Below the pieces are notes generated by a model that saw only the letters and a program-made list of their open reading frames with translations, did not search any database and was not told where the DNA came from. The translations under genes and the position numbers were made by a program. Below are positions 13,205 through 25,453 of a stretch of 64,000 nucleotides of DNA, one piece after another; the first letter of the stretch is position 1; the number at the start of each line of letters is the position of its first letter. Source of the DNA: Platynereis dumerilii (Eukaryota; Annelida; Polychaeta; Phyllodocida; Nereididae); the NCBI GenBank assembly GCA_026936325.1, contig JAPTHN010000003.1, positions 49,284,511 to 49,348,510 of the forward strand, read 5' to 3'.

Positions 13205-13480
13205 TATACACTCACCAAGAAAAGAAATGCAACACTTCATTTCAGCTCATATTTGTCCAAATAAACTTGTTTCTAAAGCCAAAACAAAATTGACGGCATT
13301 TATTTTATGATTGACAAGAATAAAAGTATCAAAAATTATTAAATTGTGACCATTTCGTCTCTTTCTATGGCAAATGAATTTGTTTTGGCAAAACCAAATT
13401 TATGGCATTGATTCTGTGGTCAAAAACCATGATAGTATCAAAAATCATTAAACGCGACCATTTAATTCTTTCTTTGGTTC
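13205..13480. repeat. ~105-bp tandem repeat, two to three units
   Basis: Units share AAACCAAATT-ATGGCATTGATT, a TCAAAAATCATTAAA word and a CGACCATTT-type word. It begins with a fragment like the CACTCACCAGCAAAAG-family MITE end (13209-13260). The same unit is expanded to about four copies at 21095-21515. Confidence 0.65.
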
Positions 13481-14101
13481 GTCTTATAAAATTAGAAATT
13501 CTACCAAAAAGAAAGACCCGTGCCCCTTACAATGGTGACATGTATGAATCTCCCCTAGAATATTTTGTAACGCAATATCCTGTGATATAATTATACCTGC
13601 AGTCAGTAAAGCCCTGTATATGAGATTTCATAAACAATGATACCTTTTAGAACAGTGTATAGGATGGAGAATGATTGAGTGCAGGAAGGTTATGGAAGAG
13701 TTAAGATCTGAAAACCTTTAAAGGCACCATGTTCTTTAAGAAACCAGCTTAGATCTAGACGGCTGATCTTACACCCGCTATGTGACTCAATGAAAGGAAC
13801 CAAGAGTGTCTTTAGGGTACAGTCTTGGAAAACTTGGTTTTTCTTTTATGCAACACGCGAATGAAAAAACAACAATAACATTATAATGCCCTGTCTTCTT
13901 TCGATGAAATACATTACTGAAGTGTAAAAAATTTACAGTATTGAAATATGAGAGGTTCGACAGTTACCTTAACCTGGCCATATCAACGACAGCTGAAAGG
14001 ATCACTTTGGTTCCCTTGGTTGTCACTGATACTCGCGGCGGATCCAGTGGAGCACACAGGGCAGAGAGATGAAAGTAAAGCAGTCAGAAGAAAGTATGCA
14101 C

Positions 14102-16490
14102 TAGGGCGTGTCAATTTTTGAAAAAGTTTGAAATTGCAAAAAAAGCCCCCCCAAAAGGGTGACAATGGTCCATGGGAGTCCATTGGCACCATTTAAATTG
14201 AAATTGAAGGTTGTTTAGCTTGGTAAATCTTAATTTGAAAATTGTATGTTTAATTTTATTTAAAAAAACACATTTTCTCAAATAACTCCAAAACTATTGG
14301 TCTAAGACCCAAATATTGTTTTGAAGTTGAATAGGAAAAGGTGTATGCCGGTAATTTTGATGCCATTTGCATGTCTCTAGCTCCAATATTAACCGAGATA
14401 TGGCAAATTTAGTGTTTTTATTGATTATATTATCTTTTTGGAATCGATGGGACAAGAAAATTAGTTTTAGATGTCACTATATCCTGAAAATTGAAATCTC
14501 ATATATTCTTCCAAGAGTGGATATGTAGATATGTATACTAGTTAAAGTTTAGTTCCAGAAATGCAGCATATTTAAGGTTATTACACAAATTGGTGCTTGG
14601 ATTGTTATGCAACATTTTGCATTTGTGAGAAGGATGATTGAAATTGTCAATATGTCATATCACAATACTAAAATGTTGACTATGAAACAAGTAGATCTTG
14701 AGTCTTTTAATGAAGAACACATACAGGGCATTACAGACAATTTTAAAAAGGGGAATAATCAACTATTGTCACACAGCAAAGCCAACCTGTTTTTGCATAG
14801 TCAGGTGCATTTATGATACTACTTTTATGGCATTGCAATATCATAATGATCATTTACAAATGAAATAGAATTTGTGAAGCTCATTTAAATTGGCATGCTT
14901 TAGTATGTCTGACATGTGTCTTCTGATTATTTCTTGAGCACAGGTATATGTCATCACATGCATTTTTAAAAATGAATAGTTTACTTGCAATATTAGCAAC
15001 CTTCTTCATGAACTGTGTATATTTCTTTGTCCTTTCAATGTCATGGCCATTGCTGGTACAGCAGTGATATGTGAGGACTCATCCATGAGCATCTTTATTT
15101 CTGTTTAGCATGTTTAGGGAGGTGGCTTGTACAAGTTTAAATTCCTGAACTATATCTTCTGCTGAGTTGATCACCTGCAGAGGGATTGGTGCCTGCGTTG
15201 ATATCAGGTGCCTTTTTGGGGTGCAGACAAAGAACTTTTGATTTTGACCTGTAATCTAAATTCAAGACATTAAGGATGTCCAACAGCAAAGGCAGTTCCT
15301 AAACTTCCTGTCAACAAAGTTTCTGAAAGTTGAAAGGAGAGGGAATACATTGCAAATGTACATTGAGCGGTTCTGTGAGGCCTGGCTATCTCTCATTGAC
15401 ACAGATTAAAAACAACTTCTTGAAATGATTGGCTCATCAGGCATTGTATCTGAGCATGCTGATACCTGTGATCTTACTAACTTGGGGATGAACCCACACA
15501 GGTACTGGAGTGACCGGGGCATTGTCAGGATACAGAATGATGACATTTGTGCTAAGGATTATGCAGGGTCGTATTTGTGAAAGTCAAGTATTCACCTTAA
15601 AAAAAAGTGGATGACTGCTGTTTCAATAACATAACATTCAGCAGACACACATCTGACAATTAAGTAAACTTTCAAAAAGATATTTTATCAATTTGTCAAT
15701 TGTTTTCATGCATCATAAAATTGGTGTCACAAATGTTTGTCATCTACACATACAAGTTTGCTTTAGTTTGTTATATTTAATTTGTGACGCAATGCGATAT
15801 ATAGCAATTTTAAAATGTCTAGATAATACCTTGTGCATGGTGTTAATGTGTTGTACATTACAAAAGGCAATATTTTCTAGTCTCATTGTCAACATTTTAG
15901 TATGTGATATGGCATATTGTAGACTGTTTCAAACAACATTCTCGAGAAAACAAAACACTGAATTGCTATCCATTATCCAAGCACCAAATTGTGTGATTTT
16001 GATTATTTATTTACCTGAAATATGCTGCATTTCTGGAACTACACTTTAACTAGTACACATATCTATGCATCCACTGTTGGCATCATACCTGAGAATTCAA
16101 TCTTCAAGAAATGTTGACATCTAAAACAAAATTTTCTTGTCCTATCAATTCAGAAATGATAATATAATCAATACAAACACTAAATTTGCCATATCTCATT
16201 TAATATTGGAGCTAGAGACATGCAAATGGCATCAAAATTTCCGGAATACACCTTTTCCTATTCAATTTCAATACAATATTTTGGTCTTAGGCCAATAGTT
16301 TTTGAGTTATTTGAGAAAATGTGTTTTTTCGAATAAAATTAAACATACAATTTTCAAATTAAGATTTACCAAGCTAAACAACCTTCAATTTCAATTTGAA
16401 TGGTGCCAATGGACTCCCATGGACCATTGTCACCCTTTTGGAGGGGCTTTTTTCGCAATTTCAAACTTTTTCGAAAATTGACACGCCCTA
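14102..16490. mobile_element. hAT-type transposon with ~480-bp inverted arms
   Basis: The ends TAGGGCGTGTCAATTTTTGA and the complement CACGCCCTA lie between identical 8-bp flanks GTATGCAC (14094-14101 and 16491-16498). An 8-bp duplication of the form nTnnnnAn with YAGGG ends is the hAT pattern. The arms (14102-14580 and about 16015-16490) are inverted copies at roughly 85-90%. The 1.4-kb centre contains a decayed open frame (15260-15580) but no transposase motif that I recognise. The paralogous unit near 21945 lacks the insertion. Confidence 0.85.
15260..15580 (+). pseudogene. Decayed ORF carried inside the hAT element
   Basis: One frame runs 107 codons with a single TAA (about codon 48), then ends TGA. 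The composition looks protein-like: QQQRQFLNFLSTKFLKVE near the start, YIERFCEAWLSLID in the middle, then HADTCDLTNLGMNPHRYW and IQNDDICAKDYAGSYL. It is less AT-rich than its surroundings. It does not resemble the hAT dimerisation region as I know it. It may be a transposase relic of an unfamiliar clade or captured host sequence; I cannot name it. Confidence 0.45.
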
Positions 16491-17598
16491 GTATGCACTG
16501 ACCTGGTATTGCGGATAGGCTCTTGAGAAAACACCCTCCCCCCCACCAGGACAAGTCTGTCTGGATCCGCCACTGAATACATGAACAGAATGATTCACGT
16601 ATGTGTAGATGAATGCAGGAGTCCCTTGGGGCGTAAAATAACAGATGATACAAGAATATTGCTGTAATGTTTCTGTAAACTCTGATCATTTGTAGTCATA
16701 TGATGCACTTGCAACACAAATCAATCAGGTTACATATTTGTAATATTATGCAATATTTCTATTGACTGAAGGATGGGCTTGTCTTTGTATGGATACATGT
16801 CATGTGTCATCACGAGACGCCTTTTTGTCATCTTAGCTTCTCAGGACAGTGGATGCTGTATAAATATTTACTCAAATTCATCTTATTTGCATGAATACAC
16901 CGACTGCACTATGTAAGCCTACCATTGTTCCTAATTGTCATGTCAATAATTTCAAATAAACTTTTAATATTGCATTGGGGGAGAGGAGTAATACAGTGCA
17001 TTTGCTTAATTAAATGTTGAATGGAAGCAAAACAGAGCGATAATGGTGAGAAAGAATATTATACTTTGTCAAGCAAGACATCGACAGAAACAGAGTTGAT
17101 AGAGTCTCTAGAATTTGCACTGCTATATACCCAAAAATCTTACAAGTAGAGCTTCATATTGGATGGTTCAAAACAACGTTGTCTCTGACAATTGAACTAA
17201 TCATTGCGAGAGAACTAAAGAAACTTTGAGGGGTGTAAATATTGTGGAATATTCAGCATTGTATTTGCTCCTCTGCTTCATTGTCCATCCATTACCATGC
17301 AGTTTATTCTGGAACCTTATACACTTGCAAACTTACCATTCCAACCCCCATACCCCATTCCCGATTGTCTTTGTGGTGTTGATCTGCTATGGCTTTCAAG
17401 CCCATCATTTTGTTACGTCTAAGTTGACTTTCATCCTGTATCTATTACAAGCTTTCAGATAATTCTCATTATAGAGAGCACTATATTCTTACAGATTAGA
17501 CCGTAAGTTTGTCAAATAATTGCATCCTAATACAGACTTTCGCTGCGAGCAAAAGACTTGCATATTCACTTTGGTCCAATACAACAAACCTACATTGT

Positions 17599-17680
17599 AT
17601 TTACTTTAATTGAGTGAATTTCTCTTTGTCCTGAGGGAGCCTCTTGGTAATACAACTTCACTTGACCAAGGCTGGGGTAG
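17599..17680. repeat. Conserved island J, copy 2 of 5
   Basis: TTTACTTTAATTGAGTGAAT onward. Differs from copy 1 at few positions. Confidence 0.75.
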
Positions 17681-18658
17681 TCTGTTTGGATAACTGAAGA
17701 ATTAGTGTGTTAGTTTCATCAATGTATGGAGTGCTAAACAATGGAAAAGAAGCAAAAATGGACAGTATTGCATTATGCTATACAATATGAGTGCATAATG
17801 ATTTCCAAGATCTGGCATTAAAGTATATAATGGTTGCATATTGCAGTCACCCACACTGTCCCACAGATGGGTAAGAAGGATGACAAGAAAAGAAAGGCTT
17901 AACTGTTAAACCAAATTGTTTTTGCTCCACAATCTCTGACTATACATTTGAAGATATGTTGTGAAAAATACCAAGTTGGAAAACAATTTCTGGCACTCGC
18001 AAACCACATCCTGGTTGTAGCTTTTCTGGGTGCATATGAACCAGCATTAGCTCATTGGCCCAGTAAGACTAGTATGCTTAATTTGGTGTGTTTATGCGGC
18101 TAAATGTGTATGTGCATGTAGCTAGATGCTGTAGGTAAATACATGCAAGTGAGGTAAATGATGTTCAGTTATGCCTGCGGTGAAAACCAGTTTTTCATAA
18201 TCATCAACAAGCACTGAAACTGTAGCAGGGAACGTATCATCTTCAATGAGGCTCTCAGTATGTAGTTCCCCCAAATACTTTTCAAATTGACATATTTTGC
18301 AGAGCTATTTCTCACCAAGACTAATAAAGCTTTAATATTTGATATTCACAATTTAGCAAAACAAGAATTTTTTATTAAATTGATAATTACATGTACTTTA
18401 TCTGATTGCTGGTAATATTATTAGCATATGGAAACTTGGTACGAGTCTATTTTGCCAAATTTAATTGTTGTAATTGAAAACTTAAAACAAGTTTCATGTA
18501 GAAAAAGAATCAGATCGGATCACATTTAATTAAAATGTGTAACAACATTGCGAATGCAGAAATAAAGCAATGCAAAGACAACGAGAATGTAATATTAGGG
18601 AATGAGGTCTCGGATTGTCATGTGAAAAAGGAAGCAAGAGAAATCTCTTCATCAAGAA

Positions 18659-18690
18659 GCAATATCTGGTTTTTGAAGATTTGCTGCTAT
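18659..18690. repeat. Conserved island M core, copy 2 of 5
   Basis: GCAATATCTGGTTTTTGAAG then ATTTGCTGCTAT. One base differs from copy 1. Confidence 0.75.
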
Positions 18691-19387
18691 TTGGTCAGGG
18701 TGAGACAATATTTCTTGTTTTAAAACATGTTTTGAGACGAAGGCGAGGTGATGGGGAACATGACAAAGGGCAGCATAGTTTTTGCTAGAAAAATGAGATG
18801 TCATGCAACATGAAAGTGGCAAGATAAGCACAGGATAACCACAACCAAAGAAATAAATTGTTTTCTTACAAACCATTATGAGAAACTGAAAATTGTGTAA
18901 ATTTGTTTTAGTAACACTCAATATTCATTCACATTGAACTCAAGACATCCTTTCCACTGCATGCCTCCCACAATCATACGTACTGGGACGTGTTGCCCAG
19001 TGGAGATCAAATGTGCACCGAAGGATGCCAAGTGATGTGCAATGTGAACTCTACCTGCAGTAGTGCTTCATTGCATTGTAACCTCTTCCCTTGATTGGAA
19101 GCGGGGTCATTGATCTAATGGTTTCTCCAATGGCCCATTATTCTTAAGCTATACTGATGATGATCCACAGCTTCTACCATAAATGCCAGGGCATGACGTG
19201 ATCTCTTACAGGGTTTACAAGAGTGTAGCAAATATAGCTGTTTCACAGCATTCTCACAACATTATAATTTGGATCGATCCGTTTTTAATTTTTATGTTAT
19301 AAACATCAACTATTATCTAATTAAATTGTTTCTGAAAAAAACTAAAAACCACAACTGACAGATGAAAAGCTTCAATTAAAGATTACA

Positions 19388-19592
19388 CACTGTAAATTTT
19401 GAATTTTGAGTTAGCTTTGATTGAGTGAGATGGTTGCACAGTTCCTTTGAGCCAAGATAGCTTGTTGTTTGCAAGTTATAACAACATAAATATTATCATA
19501 ACTCAAAACAGCAAGTTATCATGGCTCAAACAAATTGTGCAACCATCTCACTCAATCATTTGAGCTAACTCAAAATTTCAGAATTTACAGTG
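19388..19592. mobile_element. CACTGTAAA-family MITE, copy A
   Basis: CACTGTAAATTTTGAATTTT at the left and AATTTACAGTG at the right, with GAGTGAGATGGTTGCAC and its inverted counterpart GTGCAACCATCTCACTC inside. About 205 bp. Other copies at 25786-25993, 38267-38460 and 52061-52268. Confidence 0.85.
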
Positions 19593-21035
19593 CAGCGGAA
19601 GATTAAAAGGTCATAATTGAAGTTTTGACATGAGTATCATAAGCACATTTTGTATAAATGTTTTTCAAATTATAGGGACACACATCCAAACTAGATTCGA
19701 AAGTGGAATAAATTAATTAAATTTCATTGTTATGACATGAATTATACTGACGTCTTCAAAAGGCAGACATCATAATCAGATACATGACACCATGCAACAA
19801 GACATGCTGCATAGTTTTTGCTGGGAAATTGCAATGCCATGCGACATGGCAGGGATACGACAATACAAACTAGGATATATATAATTATTTATTAGCTGAC
19901 AAACTGATGTGAAGAAAAGAAAAGTGGCACCTAACTCTTTCCATTATTTGAGTAACAATGAACTGGTTTATTATTAACCGTTTATCTTACTCAGAGGTGA
20001 GATGCTCCAAAGACAATGTACAACTTCAGTATGATTTGGTTTTTACAAATAAGGATTAAAAAACAATAATGATATATATTTTGTCATGTGAAAACTCTTT
20101 GTTGGCAAATTTGGCTTTTATCATTACTTACAATAATATTATCCCGGGAAGCCTTGGAAGCGTGCATCAACATCTTTCATCTTGTGGGCTCCACTTAGAT
20201 ACCACATCGCATATTGTTGAACTTTGCATGACAGGAGATCTGTTTTCTGCTTTTGAAAACATCTTTCCAGATGACAGTTTATGAGGACACATTCTTGCAC
20301 TATAGCTATGTCAATGTTGAAGAATGCGATGAAAAATATTAACTCAGAGGAAACTGTATCGCTCTAAGGAAATCTTCCTGGAAGAACTCTCAAATTATCT
20401 TAGATAAATTCACATAATAACCGCATGTTGTTCTCAACCTATCACACTGTCTCGCAATACATGGAGAATGTGCTGAAAAAGTTCCACTCAGGGCCATTCT
20501 CAATACAGAGTATGTTGACAGGTGGTGCATGGTTTGCCATTAGCACTGAGTGTAAGCCACAGATGTGAAAAATATAATGGATGGAAGAATAGATATATCT
20601 TCTATGATGAAATGTTAACATCGTCATTTAATTTTTTTACATACTGAAGTTGAAGCTACACTTCGCAGCTGGTATTTTAAGACAAAGATGTAAGCTGAAA
20701 TCTTATGTATAATATTATGCAATTGAAATTTACGGAGATAATGCAACACCAAGAAATTATTTCACTCATCATTTTCCCTCACAGAGATTATTAGAGAAAA
20801 AATTCAAATTTCAACTAAGCATATCATGGCTCTTATAACCATGTAGCTGTGAGAGATCTTGTTTAATCCCATGGGCTTGAAAAACCTGTACCATTAATGG
20901 GCCTTGTCAACACTATTATGATGCTTTTTCCAAGGTTAATGCAACCTTTGTCCCTGTGCTTGCATGTGATGTAATTTCACGTTTGCATTTAATTCAATGG
21001 ATCTTGATGAAATACCACTATCAATGAAAGTACAG

Positions 21036-21515
21036 AAAATTACACTCCAGGAAAAGAAATGCAATGCTTCATTTGAGCTCATATTTTTGCAAATGAATTT
21101 GTTAGCCAAAATGAAATTGACAGCATTGATTTTATGGTCGACAATAATAATAACTAGTATCAAAATTAAAAATTGCAACCATTTCCTCTCTTTCCATAGC
21201 AAATAAATTTGTTTTGCCAAAACCGAATTGATGACATTGATTCCATGGTCAAAAAGCATGATGCTGATGTATCAAAAATCATTAAATTGCAACCTTTTCC
21301 TCTCTTCGTTGCCAAATACATTTTTTTTGCCAAAACCAAATTGATGGCTTGGATTCTATGGTTAAAAGGATGAAAGTATCAAAAATCATTGCAACCATTT
21401 TCTCTCTTTCCTTGGCAAATAAATATGTGTAACCATAAACCAAATTGATGGAATTGATTCCATGATCAAAAAGCAAGCTAGAATAAAAACTCATTAAACT
21501 GCAACAATTTAATGC
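21036..21515. repeat. ~105-bp tandem repeat, about four units
   Basis: Repeats of AAACCAAATTGATGGCATT, TATCAAAAATCATT and TGCAACCATTTCCTCTCTTT. Paralogous to 13205-13480 but with more units. It starts with a MITE-like AAAAGAAATGCAATGC stretch. Confidence 0.7.
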
Positions 21516-22059
21516 CTAACAGTGTATAGGATAGAGAATGATTGTGTGTAGGAAAGTTATGGAGGAGTTAAGATCTGAAAAACTTTAGAGGAACCATGTT
21601 CTTTAAGATGGGTCATACACCCTTTGCCAAAGTGAAAACACCAGCTTTGATCTGGAAGGCTGATCTTACCCTAGCTACGTGAGTCGATGAAAGGAACCAT
21701 GAGTGTCTCGGAATAATAATAATAATAACGTTATAATGCCCTGTCATCTTCTGATAAAATATATCTGTGAGGTGTGAAAATTTTGCAGTATTGAAATATG
21801 AGAGGTTGGACATTTCCCTTACCCTGACCATATCAATGACAACCTAAAGGAATCACTTTGATTCCCTTGTCCCCTTGTCTGTCACTTATACTCGTGGCGG
21901 ATCCAGTGGGCTCCTAGGGCAGCGAGGTGACAGCATTTAGAAGAAAATACACAGTCACGTTGGATCACAGAAAGGCTAGGTTATTTTAACAAAAACAACT
22001 CCCCCCCCCCTCACCAGGACAAATCTGTCTGGATCCACCACTGAATATGTGAACATAAT

Positions 22060-23180
22060 GTACGTGTCGATGAATGCATGAGTCCCTTGGTGCACAAAAT
22101 ACCAGATGATGCAAGAATATTGCTGTAATCTTTCTGTCAACTCTGGTCATTTGCAGTCATATGATGCACTTGCAACACACATCAGGTTACATTATTGTAA
22201 TATTATGCAATATTTCCATGGACTGAACAACTGAAGGGTAGGTCCGTCTTTGGACAGATACTTCTTGTCATCACGAGATGCCTCTTGGTCATCTAGGCAT
22301 CTTGGCTTCTCTGGTCAGGGAATGACGCATAAATATTCACATGAAATCCTCTTATTTACATAAATGCACTGTCTGCACCATGTAGACCTACCATTGTATA
22401 TCTAATTGTCATGTCACTCATTTCAAAAGAAATTCTAATATTGCTTTCGTGGAAAGGAGTAGCCTAAAGCAGTGAATTTTCTGAAAGTAGAGTGTAAGTA
22501 TTACATGTAGATAATGGCGATACAGATAAAAATCATACATTGTCAAGCAAGACATCTAGATAGAAACCGAGTAGATAGAGTCTTTAGTATTTGCACTGCA
22601 CCCACCCTATAATACCCAAAAACATTACCAGAGCCAGATTGTATCATCCAAAAACAATGAAGTCTCTGACAAGTGAACTCTTTTTATTGTGAGAAAACTT
22701 AAGAAACTGTCAGTTTGTGTAAATATTGTAGAATACGTAGCATTGTATTTCCTCCTCTGCTTCATTTCGGATTCATTATCGATTTATTCAGTAACCTCAT
22801 ACACATACAACCTCACCGGTCCAACCCCTATAGGCCTACCGAATTCCCATTGTCTTTGTTGTATGGATCCACTCTGGATAACAAGTCCATCATTGACTTG
22901 TGTCTAAAGTTGACTTGCATTATGTATCTCTGACAAGCTTGCAAAATATTATTGCGGGGAGCAATATACTGCAGCAGATTAGACTTTAATTTAGTCAAAT
23001 AATTACAACAAATTACATGTAAAGTTACAACAAATTACATTGTATAGAGACTTGCTTGAAGAGAGCTAAAGACTTGCACATCCAATTTTCTCCCAAACAC
23101 CAGCCTATTTACTTTAATTGGGTGAATTTCTCCATTGTCCTCTGAGAGATACTTGCTAATACAACTGCACCTGAACAAGG
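22060..23180. repeat. Duplication unit blocks R-I-J (copy 3)
   Basis: Matches 16600-17690 in order. It passes directly into the 806-bp triplication, which begins inside block J. Confidence 0.8.
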
Positions 23181-23190
23181 ACGGGGCAGT
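23103..23190. repeat. Conserved island J, copy 3 of 5
   Basis: GCCTATTTACTTTAATTGGG onward. Its right edge (GGGGCAGTTTGTTGGG) is included in the 806-bp triplication. Confidence 0.75.
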
Positions 23191-23276
23191 TTGTTGGGAT
23201 AATTGAAGAGTAAGCAAGTTGGCTTCATCGGTTTGCTTTCTGTAGTGCACTAAATGATGAGAAGGAAGCAAACATG

Positions 23277-23607
23277 CACTCTTAACAAAGGGGTTTCACA
23301 TGGAACCTTTAAAGGTTCTATAAGCTGGTTTAGTTAAGGAACCCTAGAAGTTCATTACACAACATTGAAAAGATTCCAACAGCAAACAAAAACAACATTT
23401 TGATAATCAAGTTGCATTAAACTCCCACAATGGAACTACTTTCTCTCAAGTTGGGATCGAGCATAGGGTCCTATCTTAGTGCCCTCCTACAAAGTATTTC
23501 AACCTTTTCAGTTCAATAGAACGCTAGAAAAAATTGGAACCTCCTTTTGGCTGTGGGTTCTTCATATATACCACCTAGATCCCCTAGAACCATTTGCATT
23601 AAGAGTG
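23277..23607. mobile_element. CACTCTTAAC-family MITE (unit 1)
   Basis: Begins CACTCTTAACAAAGGGGTTT and ends GCATTAAGAGTG. Inside are inverted words GGAACCTTTAAAGGTTC and a GGGTTCTT-ATATATACC motif near the right end. Copies occur at +806 and +1612. Relatives lie at 42664-43105 and 53006-53313, and a left-end fragment at 26954-27010. Non-coding. Confidence 0.8.
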
Positions 23608-23653
23608 GAGAGAAATGCATTTTGCAGAAGCAAAAGGTTGGGATCAGAATTAA

Positions 23654-23841
23654 CACTCTAAAAAAATTCAGACAAAATTGGCTTTTTAGATTCAAAACGG
23701 TTTTTTGAAAACCAAATTTCAATGCAAAACCAACATGGATTTTTTAAAAAATCCATGTTGGTTTTTTGCATTGAAATTTGGTTTTTCAAGAAACCATTTT
23801 GAATCTAAAAAAAACAATTTGTCCCGACATTTTTTAGAGTG
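23654..23841. mobile_element. 188-bp full-length hairpin MITE (unit 1)
   Basis: CACTCTAAAAAAATTC at the left and TTTTTTAGAGTG at the right. The two arms of about 92 and 96 bases are inverted copies meeting at GATTTTTTAAAAAATC (centre 23745/23746). Single-stranded, it would form an almost uninterrupted duplex. Repeated at 24460-24647 and 25266-25453. Confidence 0.85.
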
Positions 23842-24082
23842 AAGTTACTGGAACAACACTGTCAAGTGATGGAAAATGAACATGACCGTTTTGTGTTTTG
23901 CTGTTTTTATTTTGCATTTTTTAAGTGAATGGTAGAAGTATTCGAGGCAATAAATGATGCATTGAATGAAACAATATAAACAATTTACGGGGCAGTTTGT
24001 TGGGATAATTGAAGAGTAAGCAAGTTGGCTTCATCGGTTTGCTTTCTGTAGTGCACTAAATGATGAGAAGGAAGCAAACATG

Positions 24083-24413
24083 CACTCTTAACAAAGGGGT
24101 TTCACATGGAACCTTTAAAGGTTCTATAAGCTGGTTTAGTTAAGGAACCCTAGAAGTTCATTACACAACATTGAAAAGATTCCAACAGCAAACAAAAACA
24201 ACATTTTGATAATCAAGTTGCATTAAACTCCCACAATGGAACTACTTTCTCTCAAGTTGGGATCGAGCATAGGGTCCTATCTTAGTGCCCTCCTACAAAG
24301 TATTTCAACATTTTCAGTTCAATAGAACGCTAGAAAAAATTGGAACCTCCTTTTGGCTGTGGGTTCTTCATATATACCACCTAGATCCCCTAGAACCATT
24401 TGCATTAAGAGTG
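24083..24413. mobile_element. CACTCTTAAC-family MITE (unit 2)
   Basis: The second tandem copy of 23277-23607, with one or two substitutions. Confidence 0.8.
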
Positions 24414-24459
24414 GAGAGAAATGCATTTTGCAGAAGCAAAAGGTTGGGATCAGAATTAA

Positions 24460-24647
24460 CACTCTAAAAAAATTCAGACAAAATTGGCTTTTTAGATTCA
24501 AAATGGTTTTTTGAAAACCAAATTTCAATGCAAAACCAACATGGATTTTTTAAAAAATCCATGTTGGTTTTTTGCATTGAAATTTGGTTTTTCAAGAAAC
24601 CATTTTGAATCTAAAAAAAACAATTTGTCCCGACATTTTTTAGAGTG
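24460..24647. mobile_element. 188-bp hairpin MITE (unit 2)
   Basis: Tandem copy of 23654-23841. The arm base at 24510 is T where unit 1 has C, which improves arm pairing. Confidence 0.85.
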
Positions 24648-24888
24648 AAGTTACTGGAACAACACTGTCAAGTGATGGAAAATGAACATGACCGTTTTGT
24701 GTTTTGCTGTTTTTATTTTGCATTTTTTAAGTGAATGGTAGAAGTATTCGAGGCAATAAATGATGCATTGAATGAAACAATATAAACAATTTACGGGGCA
24801 GTTTGTTGGGATAATTGAAGAGTAAGCAAGTTGGCTTCATCGGTTTGCTTTCCTTAGTGCACTAAATGATGAGAAGGAAGCAAACATG

Positions 24889-25219
24889 CACTCTTAACAA
24901 AGGGGTTTCACATGGAACCTTTAAAGGTTCTATAAGCTGGTTTAGTTAAGGAACCCTAGAAGTTCATTACACAACATTGAAAAGATTCCAACAGCAAACA
25001 AAAACAACATTTTGATAATCAAGTTGCATTAAACTCCCACAATGGAACTACTTTCTCTCAAGTTGGGATCGAGCATAGGGTCCTATCTTAGTGCCCTCCT
25101 ACAAAGTATTTCAACCTTTTCAGTTCAATAGAACGCTAGAAAAAATTGGAACCTCCTTTTGGCTGTGGGTTCTTCATATATACCACCTAGATCCCCTAGA
25201 ACCATTTGCATTAAGAGTG
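24889..25219. mobile_element. CACTCTTAAC-family MITE (unit 3)
   Basis: The third tandem copy of 23277-23607. Confidence 0.8.
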
Positions 25220-25265
25220 GAGAGAAATGCATTTTGCAGAAGCAAAAGGTTGGGATCAGAATTAA

Positions 25266-25453
25266 CACTCTAAAAAAATTCAGACAAAATTGGCTTTTTA
25301 GATTCAAAATGGTTTTTTGAAAACCAAATTTCAATGCAAAACCAACATGGATTTTTTAAAAAATCCATGTTGGTTTTTTGCATTGAAATTTGGTTTTTCA
25401 AGAAACCATTTTGAATCTAAAAAAAACAATTTGTCCCGACATTTTTTAGAGTG
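25266..25453. mobile_element. 188-bp hairpin MITE (unit 3)
   Basis: Tandem copy of 23654-23841, identical to unit 2 as far as I can read. Confidence 0.85.

Larger units (their letters stand above)
11010..14030. repeat. Duplication unit continuing after the TA element (copy 2 blocks M to P)
   Basis: 11125-11340 matches 18510-18735, 26360-26580, 29150-29390 and 31080-31330. 11880-12000 matches 19750-19870. 12120-12850 matches 19990-20690. 12900-13200 matches 20710-21030. 13640-13985 matches 21515-21840. No gene is recognised. Confidence 0.8.
14036..16576. mobile_element. GGCGGATCCAG-type MITE split by the hAT element
   Basis: GGCGGATCCAGTGG at the left and CTGGATCCGCCACTG at the right are inverted ends. 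Ignoring the hAT insertion, the element is about 150 bp. The paralog at 21893-22050 is uninterrupted and carries the same ends, so this MITE predates the duplication and the hAT insertion followed it. Confidence 0.7.
16500..18760. repeat. Duplication unit blocks R-I-J-K-L-M (copy 2)
   Basis: 16600-17130 matches 22060-22600. 17170-17395 matches 7880-8110 and 22650-22875. 17600-17700 is the conserved J island. 17900-18390 matches 9625-10112. 18400-18735 matches 11030-11340. No gene is recognised; a frame at 17226-17462 shares about 20 residue positions with one at 22689-22907 before the frame is lost. Confidence 0.8.
18755..22050. repeat. Duplication unit blocks E-H and N-Q (copy 3)
   Basis: 19740-19880, 19990-20300, 20395-20700, 20710-21030 and 21515-21840 correspond in order to 11875-12000, 12120-12480, 12545-12860, 12900-13200 and 13640-13985. 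18930-19180 contains a decayed copy of the 2960-3180 block, misplaced relative to the other units. A MITE is inserted at 19388-19592. Confidence 0.75.

Noticed and set aside
15693-16049. 118-codon frame inside the hAT element
   Set aside because: It is AT-rich and hydrophobic, with no motif, and partly runs into the inverted arm; unlike 15260-15580 it does not look protein-like.
23479-25334. Identical 60- and 69-codon frames in three copies
   Set aside because: They are in the 806-bp repeat across MITE sequence; conservation reflects recent triplication.
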